Source: Diacronema lutheri
Lineage: Eukaryota > Haptophyta > Pavlovophyceae > Pavlovales > Pavlovaceae
Length of the DNA stretch: 64,000 nucleotides
Direction of reading: 5' to 3'
Assembly: GCA_019448385.1 (NCBI GenBank)
Contig: JAGTXO010000010.1
Span: forward strand, 992,001 to 1,056,000
The notes under the pieces: model-generated
Seen by the model: only the letters and a program-made list of their open reading frames with translations
Told to the model about the DNA's origin: nothing
Databases searched by the model: none
Part shown: positions 38,205-47,300 of the stretch, in pieces
How the letters are laid out: each line of letters begins with the position of its first letter
How positions within the stretch are numbered: the first letter of the stretch is position 1
Position numbers and translations under genes: made by a program

Positions 38205-39719
38205 CTAGTCGACGCCGAGAACGGCGAGTGACACGGAGGTAGCGCACGCGTCAATGCTGCCGGTGCCTGCCCTCCGGCAATGTGCGCCGAGGCCCCGCCA
38301 GGCGGAGACGCCGCCGAGCATCCGCCAGCTCAGGCCGGCTGCACCCGCCGCGACGGGCAGCTCGCGACCGCGCGGCTCGAGGCTGCACCGAGCGCACGGC
38401 GTGAACCGTACGCCGAGGTGTGCGAGCAGCGGTTCCGTCTGCGTCTCGCGCGCGCTGCCAGGCGCGGGCGCGCGGGCGTCGGTGCTCGCGCGTCGCGCAC
38501 CAGGTCTCGTACCGCCCGCGCCCGCGTCGTTCCAGCGCAGCGCAGACTGTATCGCGGCCAACTTGGCCCTCGCCACGCCTGCCTCGCACGGCGCCTCGTC
38601 CGCCCGCGCCCCTTCACGGCACGCGTCGCGCTCGGCGCCATCCGCCGGTCGGCGCTCGGCCGCGCGCGCGCGCGCGCAAAGCTCGTCCGCCATACTCTGC
38701 GCCTCAGCCACGCCTGCCTCGAGCGCACCACCGCAAACAAACTCCTCAGCCTCGCGGGCCGCATCGTCCACATGTCTCGGCTCGTGCCCTGCGCCATGCT
38801 GCTGCGTGCCGGGCATGCACCCTCTGCTTTCCAGGGCCAGTGCGCCCCCCGCAGCCGCAGATCTGAGCTGCTCGAGCTCGGCGCGCTCGTCCGCCGAGAG
38901 CTCGAGCGACGGGTGCCGAACCGCTGCCACTGCGGCCTGTGCGGTGTGCCGCAGCTCGACAGCGCGCAGCGCGGCGTGCAGCTCGCGCGCGGCCGCCTGC
39001 AGGCCGTGCGCGTTTGCGCAAAGCTCCGCCCGCACACGCGTGAGCTCGACAGCGTCGGCGCTGCGTCCCTCGCGCAGGCTGCGCACCTCGTCGCGCAGGC
39101 CGGCCGCGCTCTGCCGCTCGCGCGCGCGCTGCGCCCAAAGCTGCGCGTGCTCGGCGCGCAGCGCGGAGAGCTCCGACGCGAACTGTCGCGCGAGGCGGTC
39201 GGGTGAGCCGTCTACACGCGCGGAGAGGCCGCCGTCCGAAGGGTGCCAGTTGATGCGGTCGCTGAGCGCGGCGCTCGACGAGGCCGTGCAGAGCGTCGCG
39301 CTCGCGGGCGCAGGCACGGGCGGCGCGTCCTGCGCAGCTGGCTGCGATGCGGCCCCTGAATGTTGCCGCTGCGCGGGCGAGTGCAGCTGCTGCTGCGGCT
39401 CGCGTGCGAGCAACTGCACGAGCTGCACGTCGTCATCGAGGCCGCTGTGTTTGTCGAGCAGGGCGGCCGCGCTGCAAGGCGAGTCCGCTTGACGGCCCGC
39501 GCGGAGCTCGCCAGCTTCGCGCAGCAGCGCGGCGAGCCGCACCTCGCGCTCGTGCAGCGCTCCGCGTAGCGCGCTCACTTCCATCTCGCGCCTGCGCAGC
39601 TCATGCGTCATGATCAGCTGCTCGGCGCGCAGCGGGACGTAGGCCAATCCCTGCCATGGCTCGTAGGCCCCGCCGGCGTCGCTGCGCGCCGAGCAGGACG
39701 TGAGCCGTTCCTCCCTCAT
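38205..39719 (-). CDS. Coiled-coil protein, unrecognised
   Basis: The 504-residue product starts at ATG 39719 (MREERLTSCSARSD). Long heptad-like stretches (RRREMEVSALRGALHEREVR, LARQFASELSALRAEHAQLW, GLRDEVRSLREGRSADAVEL) predict several coiled coils separated by Ala/Ser-rich linkers. The C-terminal 90 residues contain a short Cys pair (TPCARC) and no recognised domain. A cytoskeletal, centrosomal or vesicle-tether role is typical of such proteins, but nothing specific can be claimed. Its ATG lies only 49 bp beyond the stop codon of the giant Fanzor-fusion gene on the same strand, so its promoter must overlap that gene's 3' end. Confidence 0.6.
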   Translation of the reverse strand: MREERLTSCSARSDAGGAYEPWQGLAYVPLRAEQLIMTHELRRREMEVSALRGALHEREVRLAALLREAGELRAGRQADSPCSAAALLDKHSGLDDDVQLVQLLAREPQQQLHSPAQRQHSGAASQPAAQDAPPVPAPASATLCTASSSAALSDRINWHPSDGGLSARVDGSPDRLARQFASELSALRAEHAQLWAQRARERQSAAGLRDEVRSLREGRSADAVELTRVRAELCANAHGLQAAARELHAALRAVELRHTAQAAVAAVRHPSLELSADERAELEQLRSAAAGGALALESRGCMPGTQQHGAGHEPRHVDDAAREAEEFVCGGALEAGVAEAQSMADELCARARAAERRPADGAERDACREGARADEAPCEAGVARAKLAAIQSALRWNDAGAGGTRPGARRASTDARAPAPGSARETQTEPLLAHLGVRFTPCARCSLEPRGRELPVAAGAAGLSWRMLGGVSAWRGLGAHCRRAGTGSIDACATSVSLAVLGVD

Positions 39720-39761
39720 TTTGACCCCGTTGGGGGCGTGGGTCAGCACCAGCTGGTATAT

Positions 39762-39779
39762 ACGACCCTTACGGGTCGT
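39762..39779 (-). other. 7-bp hairpin with the Fanzor-fusion stop codon in its loop
   Basis: On the minus strand ACGACCC and GGGTCGT pair perfectly around the loop GTAA, which contains the TAA stop of the Fanzor-fusion gene. A GTATATAC follows immediately. Structured RNA at exactly this place is expected of TnpB/Fanzor loci, whose guide scaffold overlaps the ORF end. A transcript-end signal is the alternative. Confidence 0.5.
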
Positions 39780-40174
39780 GCGAAGCCGCACGCGGCTCGT
39801 GCTGAGGCTGAAGAGCGCTGTGACGCGTCGTTCTCAGCAGGGTGTGGCAGGCGCGCTTGGTCGCGCCACCGGCTGCGCCGCCGCGCGGCGCCGCCGCGCG
39901 CGTCGCCGCGCGCGCGGGCGCGCGCGCGGCAGCGGCCGCGTCCTGTACGCCACTGCGGCTCGCCCGTGCCCGCTTCGGGGCCGGGGGCGCGGCGCGCATG
40001 CTCGGGCTGGCCGAGCCGCCCCGCCGCAAGGTCGCTGCCGACCGGCTGGGCGCTGCGCCGTTCGCGGCTGCCGTGTTGGCGCGACGCGGGCGCTTCGCCT
40101 CCGGCGCCGCGCCGCGCGCGGTCGCGAGCGAATCCCGCGCGTTGCCGCCGGTCGTGCCGGTGCCGGCAGCGGCA

Positions 40175-40216
<42 letters not shown>

Positions 40217-43200
40217 TGTGCGGCAGCGGCTGCGGCACCGTCGGCGGCGCCGGCAGCACCAGCACTGCCGCTGCGGCCGCGGCCGCGGCCGCGGCCGCGG
40301 TTTCCGCCGCCGCGTCCGCCGCCGCGTCCGCCGCCGCGTCCGCCGCCGCGTCCGCCGCCGCGTCCGCCGCCAAGGACGCCGCCAAGGACGCCGCTGCCGC
40401 TGCCGCTGGCGGCACCGCCGCCGCTGGCACCGCCGCCGCCGGCACCGCCGCCGCCGGCACCGCCGCCGCCGGCACCGCCGCCGCCGGCACCGCCGCCGCC
40501 GGCACCGCCGCCGCCGCCCGCCTCGTCCTCGTCCACCTGCAGCACGCCCTTGTCGTGCTCTCTCTCGCGCCCGAGGGCGCGCTGCCAAAAGGCCTTGACG
40601 CGCTTGAAGCGGCCGGGCTCGGACGTGATGCGCTCATGCCTGCCGAGGTGGTCGGCGATCATGTCGAGCACATCGTGGTAGATGCAGCGCGCCGCCGTCC
40701 AGTCGCGGTGGTAGATGATGCCGCACGCGTCGCACCGCGTCGCCCGCCACGCGCCGCGGCCGCTCGGCGAGCTGCGCGCGTACGGGTGCAGCGTGCCTCC
40801 GCATCGCTGCAGCGGCGGCGGCTGCCCCGCCGCCTCGTCCGCCGTCGTCGGCGCGCCGTCGTCGGCGGGAGCGCCTGCGCCGGCGTCGGCGGCCGGCGCC
40901 GCGCTCACAGCGGGCGCGCCCCGCACCTCGCGCAGCTCCGAACAGCACTTGGAGCTGAGCGGCTCGGGCACGAGCGTCGCCGCGACGCCGCGCCGGCGCA
41001 GCGCGTAGAGCACGCCGACGCCGAGCGCCGGCGCCTTGCCGCGCACGCAGCCGCCGCCGCGCGACCGGTGGAGCCAATCGCCGAAGAGCACGAGCAGCTG
41101 GTCTGGCCGCAGCCCTCGGTCGGTCGCGTGCACGCGCACGATCCGCGCCGCCGCGCGCGCGCACTCGCGCCGGTTCGCGCCGCCGCGCCGCTTGCGCGCG
41201 CGCGGCCGCGCGCGCGCGCCGTACACGGGCAGCGTAGCCCGTCGCACGCGCTCGTGCCCGCGCGCGTAGGCGACCTGGTCGTTCGCGCCGAGCGCGGTGC
41301 GCCCGCCGTGCGCCGCGCCGAGCTCCGCCTCGAGCGCGGCCGCCGTCGGCGGAGCACGCGGCGCGCGCGGCTGCGCGCCGCCCGGCCCCGACGGGCCGGC
41401 GCGCGCGCCCGGCTCGACGAGCGGCTGTTGCCGCGCGCCCTCGAGCTTGCTGCGCTCGCGCGCGTGCCCCGCGCGCGCGGCGCGCTCGCGCTGCGTGAGG
41501 CGAACCGAGGTGGGCTCGAGCCCGCGGCCGTTCGGCGCGTACGTCACGAAGCCGTCGGAGCCGGGGTCCACCGTGGCCGCTTTGAGGCCGCGCACCTCGA
41601 TCGCCTCGGCCAGCTGCTCGGGCGTCGCCTCGTCGAGCGTGCCGTTGGGATCGCGCCAATTGTCGAGGAAGGACTTGCTGCCGCCGGGCGGCGGCGGCTT
41701 GAACACCGGCACGACCGCCTGCCAGGCGTGGCCGTTGTGGCGCAGGTACACCGCCGGCTGCGGTCCGGCGGACGCGATCGCGGGTGGGACGGCGGTGCCG
41801 ACATGCGTGCGCCGCTGCTCCGCCGTCACGTCGCTGCTGGGCAGCTCCTCGCCCGTCCACCGCATTGCCCGCTCGTCGAGGTTGATAAAGTGGCCGAAGA
41901 TCATGTTCCTGACGCGCGGGTCGCTGACCGAGGTGCGCGGGTCGTCGTGCGGCACGCTGTCGGCCGTCGGCAGCTTGCACACCCACTCGCGGACGAAGGC
42001 CGTGTCGTCCTCGTCGAGCAGGAGGTACAGGTCCTGCGCGGACAGGTTGACAAAGCGCTGCTGCATGCTCCCGCGCCGGGGGCAGAGCGCGTACGGCGGC
42101 GGCTCTCCGGTGACGTGCGTGTAGAGCATGCCGAGGCGCGCGAGAAGCGACGCGCCCATCGCCGCCTTATCCGGCTGCGCGGCGCACGCGAGGGAAGGAG
42201 AGGGGGGGGGGGGGGGGGGGGGGGGTCGGAGAGCACGCCACCAGCGTCGTCGGGCGCTCCGCGCGCCGTGGCCCTGCTGCGCGCGCGCGCGGCACGTCGT
42301 CCGCACGGCGCGCGCCCGTCCATGCCTGGCCGCGGCGCCGCGCCGCGGAGCACGCGCGAGCGGGGCGCGCCGCGGCACGCGCGCGCGCCGCGCGGACGAC
42401 GCGGCCACCGTCGCGCGGCCGGCCCTTGCGCAGCCCCTCCGTCCCCGCGCGCGCCGCGCGCGCGCGCGCGCACCGTCAGGAAGTAGTTGGTCGTGTGCCT
42501 GACCTTGGGGTCATCCGTGCTGTAGTCGCATGGGAGCACGAGCCAGTCGGCGTGCTGCGCGAGCGCGGGCGGCAGTCGCGGCGCCGCGCCGGCCGTGTCG
42601 CCGGACCACAGCAGCTTGAGCAGCGCCGCGACGTCCGCGTCGCGCTGCTCATTCGACGTGCGCGTGCCGCGCGGCTTGGCGGCCTCGTCCGCGTCGACCG
42701 CCGCGCGCAGCAGCGCGCGCAGCAGCTTGTACGCGACGCGGCGCGGGTGCATCTTGTATGCGGTGAAGATCTGCTCCGCCTCGGTCGCGACGCAGCCTTC
42801 GAGCGAAAGGTGCGAGCGCGTCGCCGGCGCGTCGCCCTGCGACAGCCGGTCAATGTGCCGCCGGTTGCGCGCCCGCTGCGCCACGTTGGCCTCGCCGAGC
42901 GGATGGCCACGCTTCTGGTCGGGCGGCAGCTCGATCTGGCGGAGCAGGTTGAGCACGTCGTCCTCGTCCTTGGGGTAGCCCTCGAGCTCGTCGTCTGGGC
43001 GCTGCAGCTCGTCGCCGGGCGAGCACTGCCCGGCGTTCGGCAGCGATGTGTGCGCGCGGTCGTTGAGCACGTTGTACGTCATGCGCGTGCTGGCGTTCGC
43101 CTCGTCCACGACGTGCATCAGCTTGACGCCGTACTTTGCCCGCCCGCGAAAGGCGCCGTCGCTGAGCTCCAGGGTCCGGTACTCCGTGCGCCAGCCCCGC

Positions 43201-44322
43201 GGCTTCTGCAGGCAAGCGATGCGCTCGCCCGTCGCGTCCGGCGGCTCGGCCGGCGGCTCGGCGCTCGCGCAGCACGCGCAGGCGGACGCGTTGGCCGCGC
43301 CGGCCGCCGGCGCGGCCGTCCGCGCGGCGCGGCGCGGCGTCGCGGCCGGCTCCGCGCACGCGCCGCACGCGAGCGCGTCCCCGCCGACCGCGCCGGCCGC
43401 GCGCGGCCGCGCCGCCGCCGCACCGCGCCCGGACGCCGGCGCGGTGCTCACCGGCGACTTGAGGGCAGCGGCCTCGCGCTTGGCCTCCGCGCGCAGCCAC
43501 GCCTCGAGCAGCGAGCCGGCCGCCTGCGCGTCGCGCTCGCGCGGCCACACGCGCCCGGCGTTGCCGAGCAGGCCGCCGCGCTCCACGCGCAGCACGCACA
43601 GCGCGAGCGCGAGCGCCCACACGCCCGCGCGGCCGGCGGGCGGAACGTACGCACGCGAGCGCTCCGACCGGCGCAGCGGCTCGGGCGTCGCGCCAAGGCC
43701 GAACACACGCGTGACGAGCTCGCCCGCCCAGCTCGGCGCCGCCGCGCCCGCCGCGCCATCGCGCGGCTCGCGCTCGAGCAGGAGGAACCGGCGCCAGCGG
43801 CCGCTCGGACCTGCGCGGTGCTCGTCGGCGGCGAGCAGGAGGAGGAGCTGCGGGTCGGCGCCGTCGCTCGGCGAGTGGACGAGCAGCAGCGCGTCGCAGT
43901 CGGGATCGTCGAGGCGCTCGCGCAGCCGCTTTTGCGCGGCCCCGTGCCGTGCGTCGCGCGCGTCGAGCAGCGCGCGCGTCTCGCCCGGGCCGAAGAAGGC
44001 GCGGAACCCGCGCGCCGGGTCGCGCACCTGGGCGAGCACGCCGTCAATGGCGGCGGGCGCCACGACCGCATGCTTGCCGCCCGATGCCTTGAGCTCGTTC
44101 AGGCACCGCGCGTGAGGCTTCTCCGGCGTCAGCGCCGCCGACGCCGGCGCGGACGCCGGCTGCCGCGTCACCGCCGCGTCGCGCGCTCGCAGCCGCGCTG
44201 CCGTCTCGCGCAGGATGAGCGCAAACACCCCCGCGCGGTACTCGGCGAGCTGCGCCGTCGCGTGCACGTTGAGCGCAAGCACGCTCGCCGCGGCAGCGAG
44301 CGCGCTCTGGTCGCCGCCGCCA

Positions 44323-44361
<39 letters not shown>

Positions 44362-47300
44362 ACGTCGGCGGCGGCGTCACGCGCGCCGAGCGCGAGCCAG
44401 GACATGACCACGACGCAGGCGGCGCGCGAATCCGCCTTGCGCTCGACGCGCCAGCGGCCGCCGACCGCGCGCCCGTGCGCCGTCGGCTGCGCCGACCGCG
44501 CGGTCGCCGGCGCAGCGCCGTCGACGGGCGGAAGCGCGCGCAGGCGGAGCGCGCGCGCGAGCCCGCGGACGAGCTGCTCCGCCTGGCGCTCGATCTCCTT
44601 GGCGCGCTCGCGCACGGCGATCGGCTTGGCCCCCGTGGCGCGCTCCGGCGCGGCGGTCGGGTTGTAGTGCTGCACCCAGCCGCCCTCGCCGTCGCGCACG
44701 ACGACCACGACGGCCGCGCCGACCCGCCGATTGGTGCTGGCGAAGAGCAGCGCGAGGTGCGTGCACTTGCCGAGGCCGTGCTCGTCCAGCGCGGTCTGCG
44801 CGCGATTGGGCTCGCCGCCGCCGTCGGCGACGGCGGCGAGCAGCGCGCGCGCGACGGCCGGTCCGGCCGTCCTCCACGGCCGGCCGGCTTTGTCCGCGGC
44901 GCGGTTGATCGCGCCGAGCTCGGCCTCGACGACGATCGAAGGCACCTCGGTGTACTTGCCCTGGAGCGCGCGCACGTCGTGCGTCGACAGCGGCCGCCCG
45001 CCACACGTGTACGTGAGCGGCGGACCGCCGGGTCGCGCCGCCGCGTCGACGCGCGCGGTGTCGGCCGCGAGCCGCGCGCGCGCCTCGGCATCGCGCTTGC
45101 GCTTGCGCGGCAGCGGCGGCAGGTGCGGCGCGACGCGGCGGCCGCGCGACTCGCCGGCCGGCTCCGCGCTCGGCGCGCCGGGCGCGCCGGCCGCCGCGCC
45201 CGCCGCGCGCGCGCTCGCGCCGCCGCCGCGCGCGCGCGCGCCGTCCGGCTCGGCCGCGTACACGAGCAGCAGCGCGCGGCCCTCGGGCGCGACCCTCGCG
45301 GTGCACGCGCGCCTGCTCGCGGCGGCAACGCGCATCCAGTCGCGATCGCCGGGCGCGAGGGCAGCGCAGGCGACGAGCCGCTCCTTGTCGTCGCACGCGT
45401 CGCGCAGCACGACGGCGACCAGCCTGAGCACGGCGGCGGGCTCGGCGTCGGCGTCGGCCCCGGCGGCGTCCGCGGTCGGCTCGGCCGGCTCGGCGCCGCG
45501 CGCGACGCGCAGCGCGAGCCGCTCGGGCATCTCGAGCAGCGACTCGGTCGCGTCCGCGACGTGCACGACGACGAGCCGCGGCGGGTTGCGCACCCCGTGC
45601 GCGCCGAGCGCGCGCAACACGGCGGCGCTTGCGCTCGCGCCGCGCGCGTCGGCGGCGCGCAGCGCGACGAGCGGCCACGCGGCCGACGCGCCGCGCGCCG
45701 AGGGCGCGCCCGGCGCCGGCGGCTCGCCGCCGCGCAGCGCGCGCTCGAGCTCGTCGCTCGCGCCGCACGCGCGCAGCACGTCGAGCATCGCGCGCAGCGC
45801 GCCGTCGGCCGACAAGCCGCGCGCCGTGCCCGCCGGCCAGCCCGCCGACTGCTCGAGCGCGGCGGCGAGCGGCGCGACGCGCGCCGACTCGGGCGCGCTC
45901 TCGTCATCGGGCTCGAGCGCGTTGTGCAGGCGCGCGAGCGCGCGCGCGACGGCCGCGGCGCCACTGTCGGGGGCGCGGCTCGCCGCGCGCACCGCGCGCC
46001 GCCAGGCCGGCACGAACATGAGCGCCGACACGAGCGCCGCGAGCGCGCGCGCCTCGCGCGCGTCGCTCGCGCCGAGGCGCGGCGGCACGCGCGCGGCGCC
46101 GCGCGGCGCGGTGCCTCGGAAGCGTGGGCTTAGCGTGTAGGCGAGGTGCTGCGGCACGCCGCGCGCCTCCGCGAGCGCGCGTCCGTCCTCGACCTCGCGC
46201 CACGCCTTCACGATCGCCGGCGTGGCGCGCGCGAGCCAGTCGGGGTCGGCGGGCAGGTGGATCACGACGAGAATCGGCGCCCAGTCCAGCCGCGGGTTCT
46301 TGTGACGGTCGGGCACGACCCACACGAGCAGCACCGTGCCCTCCGCGCCGCACGCCGCCTCGTAGATCCTGGGCTGCGAGCGCCAATCGGGCTTGACGCG
46401 CAGCGCCCACGCGTGTTCGATGGCAGCGGCGCGGTCGCCATCGATGTGAACCGTCTTCACCTCGCCGATGACGGACCGGCCGGACCGCCAGCAGAACACC
46501 GCGTCCGCCGACCCGCCGGCGATGGCCGCGAGCGGTTCGGGCGCGGCGAGCCGCGGCAAGCCCTCGAAGACGGCAAAGTCCTCGTGCGCATTGTACACGC
46601 CGCCCCAGCCGTCGAGCGCGAGCGCGCGCGCGGCCGCTCGTACCGCGCGCAACTGGTTCTCCACGCCCGACGTCATGTGCCATGTCGTCCCCGCGGAGCC
46701 GGGCTTGCCCAGCTTGGCCAGCACGACGTTACCGTACCCCGCGCCCTGCGTCGGGGCGGCGAGGCGGTGCATCTCCGCGCCGGTCATGACCTCCGGGCGC
46801 TGCTGCGTGACGATCGTGCCATTCGCGTGCGCGTCGAGCGTGCCGACCACGGCGGGCGCGGGCTTGCCGCCCGCCTGAAGCCGCGCCCTGCCCGCTTCCA
46901 GCTGCGCGAGGTTCTTGGCGTCGTACACGCGCGCGTTGGTGTCGCCCTGTCCGAGCGCAGCGTAGACGCGGCGGCGTTCGAGCGGCGCCGAGCCACCGCC
47001 GTCCGCCGCCGCCGGCGAGGTTGTGGCCGCGCCCGCCGCCACCGAGTTCGTCGCCGCCGTGCTCGTCACCACCACCGCCGCAGCCGCCGCGCCCGCGCGT
47101 GGCGCGCACGGCGCCCTCGGTGCCGTGACGGCCGCCGCCGCCGCCACGACGAGCGCGCCCGCCGCCGCGTTCGCCGCCACGTGCGCCACCGGCGCGCCGA
47201 GCGGCGCCGAGCCACCGCCGCCCGGCGCCGCCGGCGGGGTTGGCGCCGCGGCCGTGGACGCGGCGGCGGAGCGCGCCGCGAGCGGCACGTCCCACCGCCA

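Noticed and set aside
40660-40760. Treating the second Fanzor exon as an independent gene starting inside the low-complexity sequence near 42408.
   Set aside because: The first 75 residues of that frame are Arg/Ala/Pro noise ending in the C tract, and an acceptor follows immediately. The matching N-terminal Fanzor half lies in the upstream exon.
42426-46133. A 1,235-codon plus-strand open frame opposite the giant Fanzor-fusion gene.
   Set aside because: It is almost purely Arg/Ala/Gly with no domain or sensible start. The opposite strand carries motif-rich sequence, so this is a GC-bias shadow.
46330-46600. Restriction-modification enzyme of bacterial origin.
   Set aside because: The PD-(D/E)XK motif is embedded in a giant intron-containing eukaryotic frame with no methyltransferase or specificity domain.
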